A stretch of 64,000 bases of DNA from an uncultured Pirellula sp. (GTDB lineage Bacteria > Planctomycetota > Planctomycetia > Pirellulales > Pirellulaceae), in contig CAIOHR010000055.1 in NCBI GenBank assembly GCA_903858115.1, positions 124,001-188,000 of the forward strand, read 5' to 3'. Positions 35,887-44,344 of this stretch are shown one piece after another (position 1 is the first letter of the stretch; every line of letters starts with the position of its first letter). The notes under the pieces were generated by a model that saw nothing but the letters and a program-made list of their open reading frames with translations, searched no databases and had not been told where the DNA came from. Position numbers and translations under genes: made by a program.

Positions 35887-36798
35887 ATGAGCACCGAAGT
35901 CAACATTCGCGATCTTGAACAGGTTCTATCGAATGCTCAACTGCCAGCACTACCGACCAGCGCGATGAAGTTGCTTGAATTGTCTCAGGATTCTCGAAAT
36001 GGTCCCACTGAGTATGCCAGGCCTATAGAAGCCGACGTCGGGCTCATGGGCCAGACCCTGCGATTTGTCAATTCTTCCTATTTTGGATTCTCGCGAGAGA
36101 TCGCGTCGATTCAACAAGCCATAAAACTTCTGGGAGTCCGGACGATCAAGAACTTCGCCCTTTGGAGTGCGGTTTTCTCTTTAGTTCCCAATCCCAAGTT
36201 TGGCTCTTTTGATTTAAAGAATCTATGGCAAGATTCATTAAGACGGGCTGTATTCGCACGTATTCTGGGACGAGCCATCAAAGTACCGAACGCGGAAGAC
36301 CTGTTTGCTGCTGCTTTGCTTCAGGACATGGCGATTCCACTTTTGTTGAAAGCGCTTCCGCAACAATATGAAAAATTAATTGAACGAAGAATCGAGGAAA
36401 AAGTAAGGCTTTCCAGCTTGGAGAAGGAGCTTTTCGGTTGGGATCACGCACAGGCGGCAGCAGCACTCTGCCGAAACTGGAGACTCCCGGAAGAGTTTGC
36501 TATTCTGATAGAACGCCACCCGAATGTTGACGAGTTGCTGAACGGTTCCAACGCGAGAATAGACGCTGCTTGTGTTGCAATCGCCTCCTTGTTGCCTTCC
36601 TGCAGAGATGATTCTTGGGAAGAACGAGATGAGTTTATTGACGCTCTCGACAAGATCACTGGGGCAATTTTAATTGATCTCGATGAGATGATGAAATCCG
36701 TGGACGAGTCGTTTGCGGAGTTTGCACCGCTCATGAAACTTGCCGTACCCGAACGGACGTTGACCGACTGGATCAACCTTGAAGAATTGCCGGCTTAG
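35887..36798 (+). CDS. HDOD-domain signalling protein
   Basis: 303 residues from ATG 35887; ATG 35857 is also possible, and neither has a clear ribosome site. An HDOD domain spans about residues 10-210: LPALPTSAMKLLELSQD, DVGLMGQTLRFVNSSYFG, IASIQQAIKLLGVRTIKNFALW, and a degenerate HD motif region ending GWDHAQAAAALCRNW. HDOD proteins act in c-di-GMP-linked, motility and stress signalling and generally lack phosphohydrolase activity. No output domain is visible. Confidence 0.88.
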   Translation: MSTEVNIRDLEQVLSNAQLPALPTSAMKLLELSQDSRNGPTEYARPIEADVGLMGQTLRFVNSSYFGFSREIASIQQAIKLLGVRTIKNFALWSAVFSLVPNPKFGSFDLKNLWQDSLRRAVFARILGRAIKVPNAEDLFAAALLQDMAIPLLLKALPQQYEKLIERRIEEKVRLSSLEKELFGWDHAQAAAALCRNWRLPEEFAILIERHPNVDELLNGSNARIDAACVAIASLLPSCRDDSWEERDEFIDALDKITGAILIDLDEMMKSVDESFAEFAPLMKLAVPERTLTDWINLEELPA

Positions 36799-36848
36799 TT
36801 ACTGCGACGCAGATTCCAGAATAGGCGTAACATCCTTACAATGGGGTT

Positions 36849-37436
36849 ATGACACTAAAAGCATGCCATTGTTGCGGACTCGTCCATTCTATCCCTGACC
36901 ATAAGCCGTCGAGCAAAATTGTTTGCAGTCGCTGTGGAACCTCGATGGTATCGCGAGCGAATCAAACGAAGATGCGCAACCGAGTTGCAGCTTTCACGCT
37001 CGCTGCCTTAGCCTTGTTTCCGGCGGCTGTGCTCTTGCCCATTCTTGAAGTACAACGATTGGGGCATCATCACCGAAGCAGCATTCTCGGAGGGATTTTG
37101 GATCTGTTTACTCACGGTAGCTACTTTGTTGGCGCTATCATTCTTTTGTTTTCAATCATACTTCCGTTAACCAAACTGATCGCCATGCTCGAACTGACAT
37201 GGCTTTGTAGTTTAAATGAGAAGCACAGGGCACGAACCTATCGATGGATGGAGATCGCCGGAAAATGGAGTATGATGGACGTGATGCTTCTGGCACTTCT
37301 GGTGATGCTCGTCAAACTAAGTGGACTCGTGGAGTTTCATTTTGGCCCAGCCGTCTTTGCGTTCTCTCTCTGCGTTGCTTTTAGTCTGATCGCAACCCTG
37401 AGTTTTGATCCGCATGCCATTTGGGAGTCCGCGTGA
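36849..37436 (+). CDS. PqiA-like membrane protein (single-domain)
   Basis: 195 residues. An N-terminal zinc ribbon (CHCC and CSRC pairs within residues 6-30) is followed by four hydrophobic helices with PqiA landmarks (VAAFTLAALALFPAAVLLPILEV, GSYFVGAIILLFSIILPLTKL, MMDVMLLALLVMLVKLS). Enterobacterial PqiA has two such halves (about 417 residues); this is one. PqiA partners the MCE protein PqiB in intermembrane lipid transport. The stop codon overlaps the PqiB start by one base (TGATG). Confidence 0.88.
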   Translation: MTLKACHCCGLVHSIPDHKPSSKIVCSRCGTSMVSRANQTKMRNRVAAFTLAALALFPAAVLLPILEVQRLGHHHRSSILGGILDLFTHGSYFVGAIILLFSIILPLTKLIAMLELTWLCSLNEKHRARTYRWMEIAGKWSMMDVMLLALLVMLVKLSGLVEFHFGPAVFAFSLCVAFSLIATLSFDPHAIWESA

Positions 37437-38908
37437 TGAACATGGACCAGGAAATGGACCAGCCGCATTTTGCCCCGCCAGAGATTCCATCGGCAATTGT
37501 AGTGCCCATCAACGCGGATAGCCCAACAAAATGGTGGTGGTTAACAGCAGTCTGCGTTCTAGTCAGTGTTTCGCTATTCTTCTACTCTCGACGAACAATT
37601 GGAGAACCGATTGTCATCGAGTTTTTAGACGGTTACGGAATCAAACCTGAAGATCGACTCAAACATCATGGAATCGACGTGGGCCAAGTCGAGCAGGTCG
37701 AACTTTCCCCAGAATTGGATAAGGTTTTGGTTCATGTGCGTTTGCAACGCAATGCATCGACACTTGCACGCGAAGGGACGCAATTTTGGATTGTGCGGCC
37801 GACGCTCTCCATTGATTCGGTTGGCGGACTGGAGACCATTCTTGGAGCAAAGTATCTAGCGGTTGCACCTGGTCCGGCAAAGGGGCCTAAGGCGAGTCGA
37901 TTCATAGGCTTAGAAACGCCACCCGTCGCATCGGCGAAAGACGGTTCGTTAGAAATACTGCTCGACAGTGGAATGCGTGGCGGGCTGTCCAACGGGGCTC
38001 CCATTCTTTACCGTGGGTACAAAATTGGGAGCGTGCTCCAGGTTGGATTAGCGACCGATGCGCGGAGTGTGCGCGCGCGTTGCGCGATCGAGCCCGAATA
38101 TCGCGACTTGGTTCGAACCAATACCAAATTCTGGAACAGAAGCGGATGGCGGCTCAACATTGGATTGACTGGTATCAAGCTGGATGCCGACTCTATAGCT
38201 CAAGTTGTTTCCGGAGGAATCGAAATGGCGACTCCCGATAGTCCAGAGCCTGCAGTCAGCATGGGGCATCGATTCGTGCTCCATGAAGAAGCGAAACCCG
38301 AATGGACTCAATGGCAACCCTCCATCGGACATGGTGAACTTTGGAATAGGCTTGAGAATCGATTGCCTCAACCACAGCGCATGGCATTGCGTTGGCAAGA
38401 ACGATCCTACGGTTTTCGGGTGAATCGACAATTGACAGGTTGGTGCCTCCCGCTCGACGATGGCTCCGTCCTTTGTCTAAAAGAGCAACTCGTTGCTCCG
38501 GAGGCGGCGTTAGGAGATACCGTTTCGATTGAAGTTGCTGGTTTATCATGGGCTCCTAGTTCGATCCAATGGCTCGCCGATTCGGGTAGTACTCCTCAAG
38601 ACCCCAGAATCATTCGCTTCCGTCCCGCGAATCGACTTCCAGACGATGTTGCCTTATGGGCCTCAAAGAATGTTGCCGCTGCTCCATCGACACCGTGCAG
38701 TATCGTTTTGGCGTGCGACGATCCGAATTCTTCCGTCTCACTCGATGCTGGAAGATTCGTAGCGGATGGCGTTATTTGGAGTATCGATTCGTCCGTCGTG
38801 CTGTCGAACGATTTGCTAGGCATACCGGTGATTCGGGCCGAATCCAATGAAGTCATCGGATTGCTCGTTCCCAGTGACAAAGCCTCGATTGTGGTTTTGC
38901 TAAAATAA
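37436..38908 (+). CDS. PqiB-like MCE protein with atypical C-terminal region
   Basis: 490 residues from ATG 37436 (GGGAG 8 bases upstream). One transmembrane helix near residues 31-52 anchors it. Two MCE domains are clear: one near 58-155 (GIKPEDRLKHHGIDVGQVEQV) and one near 168-275 (GLSNGAPILYRGYKIGSVLQV). The last 200 residues do not look like a third MCE domain or a PqiB helical needle. They are beta-rich and end LGIPVIRAESNEVIGLLVP, reminiscent of a trypsin-fold closing strand. It should form the periplasmic ring or tube for lipid transfer with PqiA; no PqiC lipoprotein adjoins it. Confidence 0.85.
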   Translation: MNMDQEMDQPHFAPPEIPSAIVVPINADSPTKWWWLTAVCVLVSVSLFFYSRRTIGEPIVIEFLDGYGIKPEDRLKHHGIDVGQVEQVELSPELDKVLVHVRLQRNASTLAREGTQFWIVRPTLSIDSVGGLETILGAKYLAVAPGPAKGPKASRFIGLETPPVASAKDGSLEILLDSGMRGGLSNGAPILYRGYKIGSVLQVGLATDARSVRARCAIEPEYRDLVRTNTKFWNRSGWRLNIGLTGIKLDADSIAQVVSGGIEMATPDSPEPAVSMGHRFVLHEEAKPEWTQWQPSIGHGELWNRLENRLPQPQRMALRWQERSYGFRVNRQLTGWCLPLDDGSVLCLKEQLVAPEAALGDTVSIEVAGLSWAPSSIQWLADSGSTPQDPRIIRFRPANRLPDDVALWASKNVAAAPSTPCSIVLACDDPNSSVSLDAGRFVADGVIWSIDSSVVLSNDLLGIPVIRAESNEVIGLLVPSDKASIVVLLK

Positions 38909-38914
38909 AATTAC

Positions 38915-40099
38915 TCACGCGAGATAGTCTAGTTGCTCCTGGGCTAACACTGCGATCGCATACGCGGGCGCACAACGGGAAAGCCCTTCGCCGAGCATTT
39001 TAGACCACTCCAGTTTGGGGATGTTCCAGGTAGCGATTTGTAATGCATCTTCCAGCAAAAAACCACCGTGGCCGCAAACGATGATCCGATCCGGTGTCAA
39101 GCTTTCGCCAGGGATGGAGCCTGGCCGTTTGCTCGCGAGTTTTGAGGACTTGGATTTTCCCATCGCGGAACGGGACATTGCACATACCTGTTGCATAGCT
39201 CTTGCAATCAGACTAGCCTGCTCCCTGCGAACGCAGCTTGCTATCGCATCGATGTCTTCGTCTGCAAGCGTGGATCCATCTTCTCCGACAATACGTGCTA
39301 GGCGGTGCCTGGCACCTAAGCGATTCGCGGGTTGCCCGTCAGACGTGTCGCAATCCGAATCGTCCTCTGGCATGTCCCCTAACCAAATATGCACATCTCT
39401 CGACGCGGCAAAATATTCGTTCATCACGGGGCATAGACTTCCGTACAAAGGGACACGCTGTACGATGGCAGCGACATTGGACCGTTCGATGCCTGTGTAG
39501 ACCAACGCTCCGCATTGCAGTCGTTGTGAATCGGTGGCTGCGTCGATCGCAATATTGCCGTCGACAATCGGGATCAGATCGGTCGTCGTTGAGCCGATGT
39601 CCACCAGTAACGACATTCCCGTGGGATAGGTCGCCCCAACGACCCTCGCTAAGGCATGCCAATTCGATGCGGCGACGGTCCAAGGGACTCGCGCTGCAGC
39701 CGATGGAGTCCGCCATTGTCCATCCACACCGTAAATACGAACCATGGATGCAGGCAGGATGAGCGTCGTTTGCTCTAATATGCGGAGAACGCCTTCCGAG
39801 CGAGTGGTGAAGCAGTCTGCAAGTTCACCCGTCATGGTGACACCCACGCCAATAAACGCTGGAGCTTCTTCGAGTAGTTGAGCGATGCCTGCCGCCAATG
39901 TTTCTGGTTGTTTCCACATGGGAAACGGCATACTGTTCGACCAGCCCGAGGAGTGTGCCGCCTTTAGGTTCGCTCCTCCGATATCCAGTCCAATCCATGG
40001 AGCAGCGTTCGGTTTTTCGGTTGGGGACGTGGCGCCTTCGATTCCTTTCGAGAAAAGAGCGGAATCGAGGTCGGAGTCGGAGTCTTCGTTGGAGTTCAT
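38915..40099 (-). CDS. H4MPT-linked C1 transfer pathway protein (MfnF/hydantoinase-like)
   Basis: 394 residues from ATG 40099 (GAGG 6 bases upstream). ASKHA/hydantoinase-like ATP-binding features: WIGLDIGGANLKAA, GVTMTGELADCF, LVDIGSTTTDLIPI and IVCGHGGFLLEDAL. These match the family found with tetrahydromethanopterin-linked formaldehyde oxidation (MfnF-like, making a methanofuran precursor). Planctomycetes are known to carry that pathway. A Glu/Asp/Ser-rich tail of about 25 residues precedes the domain. The gene is convergent with pqiB (6 bp between stops) and divergent from the DevC-like gene. Confidence 0.85.
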   Translation of the reverse strand: MNSNEDSDSDLDSALFSKGIEGATSPTEKPNAAPWIGLDIGGANLKAAHSSGWSNSMPFPMWKQPETLAAGIAQLLEEAPAFIGVGVTMTGELADCFTTRSEGVLRILEQTTLILPASMVRIYGVDGQWRTPSAAARVPWTVAASNWHALARVVGATYPTGMSLLVDIGSTTTDLIPIVDGNIAIDAATDSQRLQCGALVYTGIERSNVAAIVQRVPLYGSLCPVMNEYFAASRDVHIWLGDMPEDDSDCDTSDGQPANRLGARHRLARIVGEDGSTLADEDIDAIASCVRREQASLIARAMQQVCAMSRSAMGKSKSSKLASKRPGSIPGESLTPDRIIVCGHGGFLLEDALQIATWNIPKLEWSKMLGEGLSRCAPAYAIAVLAQEQLDYLA

Positions 40100-40173
40100 A
40101 ACCCTCAGTCTGCCGATTTTTCTGTGTATCACAACCTCTCTCACGAAACTTAGGAACACGCTAAACTTTTGAA

Positions 40174-41349
40174 ATGCGAACCCCCTTAGCTTGGCTCAAC
40201 ACGACGACCAGTCTTCCCAGATTAACGCTGGGGGCTTCTGGTATTGCATTTGCCGTCGTTTTGATGTTCATGCAGATTGGATTCCTCAACGGACTCTTCG
40301 ATAGCGCGGTGCAAGTGCTTCGATTGATTGACGCGGAGCTCATTCTGTTGAGTCCAGCTCGTTACACCGTTCCTAGCGAGCAACGAATCCGGCTGCAAAT
40401 TGTTCAGCGAGTCCAATCACATCCCCTCGTAGACCAGGCGATTCCATTGTATATCGATCGAGCTTTGTCCGAAGTCCGAGTCATGGGAAATGTTTCCCGC
40501 TCGATTCGGACCATTGGGGTTCCATCCGATATGGACGTGTTTCTCTCGAAAGAAATGAACGCGAAATGCAAACTTTTGCGAAATAGAAACCAAGCTCTGG
40601 TGGATCGGCGCAGCAAACCAAAATATGGCTTTGAGAAACAAGATCTTCAAAGACTTCGCGAACAAGAAGCAGAATTGTCTGGAAAAACGGTGGAGTTTGA
40701 AGATTGGGTCGATGTAGGAACCGATTTCGTTTACGACGGTACCTTGATTGTTTCAGAACGCGGGGTGGATCATTTCTTCCCTATGCGGAATCCGATCGGC
40801 AAGCCGTTAGAGGCGGTTGATTTGGGATTGGTACGACTTAAAGATAATTCGCCCAAGAATTTGGAGATAGCGAAGGTTGAATTGGCGAACATGTTGGGTG
40901 AAGCGGTCCAAGTGATGACGCGAAGAGAGTTAATCGACCGCGAAATCGGATTTTGGGCGAGGAATACGCCCATCGGTGCAATCTTCTCCATCGGTACGGT
41001 GATGGGACTATTTGTCGGCGTGATCATCTGCTATCAAATTCTGTTCACCGACATTAGTGACCATCTGGCCGAGTTCGCAACCCTCAAGGCGATGGGATAC
41101 GGAGCTTTGTATTTTCTAAGGTTTATTCTGGCTCAATCATTTTACCTTTGCGTTTTTGGATTTTTTCCTGGTTGGTTGATTAGCTGGGGGCTCTACTATG
41201 CGCTTGCAGAATGGACCGGGCTCGTCATGCGCCTCACCTTTCCACGCGTCGTGCTGGTATTTGGATTAACCTATTTCATGTGCACGGTTAGCGGATTGCT
41301 GGCGGTTCGAAAACTCTGGGCGGCAGATCCTGCTACATTGTTCAAGTAA
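40174..41349 (+). CDS. DevC-like ABC transporter permease
   Basis: 391 residues. MacB/FtsX-type layout: one N-terminal helix (about 22-45), a large periplasmic domain (about 50-265), then three helices. DevC features are the start TPLAWLNTTTSLPRLTLGASGIAFAVVLMFMQIGF, GLFDSAVQVLRLIDAELILLSPARYT, and the end segment LAEFATLKAMGYG. It belongs with the DevB-like adaptor (29530-30720) and DevA-CNB ATPase (30957-32039), but lies about 8 kb away with nine unrelated genes between. Confidence 0.87.
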   Translation: MRTPLAWLNTTTSLPRLTLGASGIAFAVVLMFMQIGFLNGLFDSAVQVLRLIDAELILLSPARYTVPSEQRIRLQIVQRVQSHPLVDQAIPLYIDRALSEVRVMGNVSRSIRTIGVPSDMDVFLSKEMNAKCKLLRNRNQALVDRRSKPKYGFEKQDLQRLREQEAELSGKTVEFEDWVDVGTDFVYDGTLIVSERGVDHFFPMRNPIGKPLEAVDLGLVRLKDNSPKNLEIAKVELANMLGEAVQVMTRRELIDREIGFWARNTPIGAIFSIGTVMGLFVGVIICYQILFTDISDHLAEFATLKAMGYGALYFLRFILAQSFYLCVFGFFPGWLISWGLYYALAEWTGLVMRLTFPRVVLVFGLTYFMCTVSGLLAVRKLWAADPATLFK

Positions 41350-41398
41350 CTTCGTTGCCGCAGCATTTCCTCGCTGATTTCGAGACTAGCTTAAAACG

Positions 41399-42040
41399 AT
41401 GAACATAACGGTGATAGGAATCGCAGGTGGGACGGGATCAGGCAAATCGAGTCTAGTGCAGAAACTCTGTAGTAGTCAATTGCGAGATTCCATAGCAACA
41501 CTTGCCCATGATCACTATTACCACAATCCCGAAAACATTTCTCCCGCCATTCAAGAGTCCGCGAATTGGGACCATCCTGACGCCATCGACAATAGCCTGT
41601 TCATCAAGCACCTGGATGAACTGACCCAAGGTCGTGGTATCGAGCGCCCGGAGTATTGCTTCATGGAGCATCGGCGCAAATCTTCGACCGTGTTTGTTGC
41701 CCCCAAACCGATTCTTATCGTGGAAGGGATTTTGCTGTTTGCTATCCCTGAGATTTGCGATCGACTTCGGTGGCGAATCTTTGTCGAAGCACCACCAGAC
41801 GAACGCGTCCTTCGTAGACTATTGCGAGACACTACAGAACGCGGTCGAAGTGTCGAATCGGTAGTCCATCAATACAGAAAAACAGCCCAACCGATGCACG
41901 ATCTCTGGATTGAACCGAGCCGCAATCATGCACACTTTATCCTTCCAAACATCCGCACGACATCGATCGATAACGGTTGCGAAATTCTTTGCGGGTTCCT
42001 GACGGAACAGCTGAAGCAATCGATTAGTCAAGAAGACTAG
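41399..42040 (+). CDS. udk: Uridine kinase
   Basis: 213 residues, the normal length for the family. Walker A GGTGSGKS is at 10-17. DHYYHNPENISP, NWDHPDAIDNSLFIKHL and ILIVEGILLFAIPEICDRL are standard uridine kinase segments, and RRLLRDTTERGRS is the lid. It phosphorylates uridine and cytidine with ATP or GTP (pyrimidine salvage). It begins 49 bp after the DevC-like gene, perhaps in one transcript. Confidence 0.93.
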   Translation: MNITVIGIAGGTGSGKSSLVQKLCSSQLRDSIATLAHDHYYHNPENISPAIQESANWDHPDAIDNSLFIKHLDELTQGRGIERPEYCFMEHRRKSSTVFVAPKPILIVEGILLFAIPEICDRLRWRIFVEAPPDERVLRRLLRDTTERGRSVESVVHQYRKTAQPMHDLWIEPSRNHAHFILPNIRTTSIDNGCEILCGFLTEQLKQSISQED

Positions 42041-42108
42041 CGCCAGATAAAGAACTAACTGTAGAACGGGTCTCCTGGCGTGGCAATCCTACCAGCTTAG
42101 GGTTCCGT

Positions 42109-43206
42109 TTATTTGAGATTTGCCAAGGTGAGCAGAGCGTAGCCCGTTACCAAATTGGGATCACCTTCCATCCATCGCGGAGTGTTGTTGACCCAGGAGC
42201 CGTCGGGACGCTGTGTTTTTTCTAACTGAGCTAGCAATTCATCCTTCCACTCTCGCGGTCCATCTTGTGTCGTAAAGGTACTCTCACCCCATGCGGCCAG
42301 CGCTTTGGACATCGTTTGCTGATAATAGTAGAGCCCGGTTTCTCCCATACCAGGATTAGAGGATACCGAATAGTTCTTGCGAAGAAAGCTCGTGACAGCT
42401 TTGACACGAACATCGTCTTTCTTCACTCCCGCAAAGACCATGCTTTTGAGGCCAGCGTACGACATCGAAGCATACGATCGAAGTGCGCCAGTCCCTTCCT
42501 CGATCCCTGCCATCGACTCGCCACCGTTGGCGGGCGTATAGTAAAATCCGCCGTCGTTGGATTTCTTGGCGAACGGTGTGTTGTTGTAGGGGGACTCTAA
42601 ATTTTGGCATCGCGAGACGAACGCAAGAGCGCGCTGGATTGCAGGATCGTCATCCGGACATCCCGCTTCCTTGAGTGCTTCGATTAGGAACGAAGTGTTC
42701 GAAAGATCCGGTCTAGATTTGCTTCCATATCCCGCGCCGCCGAATGCAGGATCGCTTGATTCGAGCCCTTCGCCTTCATCCCATTGCTGACCTTTGACAA
42801 ACTTTTCCGCTTTTTCAATTAGGTCTTTGTACTTTCCCGATTCGTTGAGTTTCGAAAAAGCCATAATCGACAAGCAAGTTTCGTAATTTGCATGCTTGGA
42901 ACCATCTGCATAAATCCCGCCATCATCGCGGCGTGTACTCAACAAGTATTTGACGGCTTTGTCGACCGTGGCATCGCCTTCGCGAAGCCCCGACGCTACG
43001 AGTCCGTGCAACACAAGTCCCGTGATTCCTGGGCCTGAGGATGTGCTGAAGGATCCGTCTGCGGACTGAGCTTGTCGGAGAAACTGAATCCCCTTTGCCA
43101 CAACCTGCTCGCGTTTGGTCGTTTCGAAGTTCGCTTGGCAATCGAATGACCACAAAAGGCAAACCAAGAAAAATATCCATTTTTTGATCGATTGATTCGC
43201 GAGCAT
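42109..43206 (-). CDS. Secreted terpene-cyclase-fold repeat protein (prenyltransferase/squalene-oxidase repeats)
   Basis: 365 residues from ATG 43206 (AAGGGAAG upstream and a good signal peptide, KKWIFFLVCLLWSFDCQA). The remainder is an alpha/alpha toroid with repeats such as GIQFLRQAQSADGSFS, AVKYLLSTRRDDGGIYADG, ALAFVSRCQN and QLEKTQRPDGSWVNNTPRW. The catalytic DxDD of squalene-hopene cyclases is not apparent, so it is probably a structural or protein-binding member of the class widespread in planctomycetes. Confidence 0.88.
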   Translation of the reverse strand: MLANQSIKKWIFFLVCLLWSFDCQANFETTKREQVVAKGIQFLRQAQSADGSFSTSSGPGITGLVLHGLVASGLREGDATVDKAVKYLLSTRRDDGGIYADGSKHANYETCLSIMAFSKLNESGKYKDLIEKAEKFVKGQQWDEGEGLESSDPAFGGAGYGSKSRPDLSNTSFLIEALKEAGCPDDDPAIQRALAFVSRCQNLESPYNNTPFAKKSNDGGFYYTPANGGESMAGIEEGTGALRSYASMSYAGLKSMVFAGVKKDDVRVKAVTSFLRKNYSVSSNPGMGETGLYYYQQTMSKALAAWGESTFTTQDGPREWKDELLAQLEKTQRPDGSWVNNTPRWMEGDPNLVTGYALLTLANLK

Positions 43207-43420
43207 CACTTTTGCTTCCCTTTTCCAGGACGAAGAGTTCATACGATGAGGGGTTGCCCCACTAGCGCAACGGCTGTTGTACAACCAATGATAGTTTATG
43301 GGGCTGGTCGCCGAGTGCCAGTGCATGGCGAATAATTGTCCAATTCGTTCAGAAATAGACGATTCGAATGGAAACAGGCAGCGCATTCGAGATTCAAAAC
43401 GAAAAAGCGACATGAACAGC

Positions 43421-43442
43421 TCAACCGGGCTCGCTCGGTTGA
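43421..43442 (-). terminator. Hairpin after the 190-residue lipoprotein-like gene
   Basis: TCAACCG (43421-43427) pairs with CGGTTGA (43436-43442). An outer pair CATGAA / TTCATG extends it, and a T-rich stretch follows in the minus direction. It lies 44 bp beyond the stop of the gene at 43486-44058. Confidence 0.55.
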
Positions 43443-43485
43443 AACATTCATGCCGCTTTGTCTTGTTTCGACGTCTATTGTTGAT

Positions 43486-44058
43486 TTAATACGGGCTGGA
43501 AGCACCCGTGTCGGGATCGCCGCACATGTGGAAGTGGTTATGGTCGATGTAGACGACTTCCACCGACTCTTTATCCTCGAGCGTATATGGAACAGGCCAG
43601 CCGTTGATGGTTCGTTCTTCGAAGTACACGGTGCACTTGTAGTGCGCGTGGTGTAGTTGAGCGAAGCCAATCAATGGTACGAATCGAGGATCGTCAATGT
43701 AGTCAGCAATCTTCTCTTTGACGATACGAACGCGATTACGTTGCTTTTCGTACAAGAATGGAATACCGCCTCGAATCGGCCGTGCACGCTCCAGTGCATG
43801 GATGACTTCGTCATCGCTCGGTGGGTCGATGGCTGCGACCGGTCCGCCTTGTGTAAGTGGGCCCATGATCGGTACCCGAGCATATCGTTCGTGCACATGG
43901 AATTGCATCTCCTCATTGTCTTGCAAGTATGGACTGATTGGGATCGGCAAGCCGAATGGCCCCAGTGCCATATTGGAGAGGGAAACACACCCCACTTGTG
44001 AACTCATAACAGCGATGAGTGTAAGGCCAACCAGTTTTTGAAAACGCTTGCAGGACAT
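43486..44058 (-). CDS. Probable lipoprotein of unknown function
   Basis: 190 residues from ATG 44058. The upstream in-frame ATG at 44277 precedes 73 residues with no signal character. The start MSCKRFQKLVGLTLIAVMSSQVGC looks like a lipoprotein signal with a weak lipobox (QVGC). The mature part has no known domain; it contains HHAHYKCTVYFEE and YIDHNHFHMCGDP, both His- and Cys-containing and possibly metal-binding. Similar proteins appear limited to planctomycetes as far as can be judged by eye. Confidence 0.65.
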   Translation of the reverse strand: MSCKRFQKLVGLTLIAVMSSQVGCVSLSNMALGPFGLPIPISPYLQDNEEMQFHVHERYARVPIMGPLTQGGPVAAIDPPSDDEVIHALERARPIRGGIPFLYEKQRNRVRIVKEKIADYIDDPRFVPLIGFAQLHHAHYKCTVYFEERTINGWPVPYTLEDKESVEVVYIDHNHFHMCGDPDTGASSPY

Positions 44059-44344
44059 CGATTTAACCCTTGTCGAGTCGGAGACGATCTTTCGTCGGAC
44101 AAGATGTGTTTCGGCGAGTGGGCTGGTAAAACTTGCGGGTTTTTCCGGTTGCAACGAAAATTCGCAAAAATGCGAATGCAAGCTATTCGTGCAGGGGTAT
44201 CTGGGACTGAAATTGGCGTATTTTGCATGCCCCTCGGCAAAATAGAGAAGCTTTGGGAGCAGAAGAGCTGAAGTCACGACGGAGCGTACATGCTACTTTT
44301 GTCCGCTATGTCAAGAAGAGTCTCGAACGGAGGGCCATTGGCAA

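Noticed and set aside
42041-42108. CGCCAG / CTGGCG inverted pair between udk and the repeat protein as a terminator
   Set aside because: The stem is only 6 bp with a loop of about 30 bases and no T-tract; it is within chance expectation.
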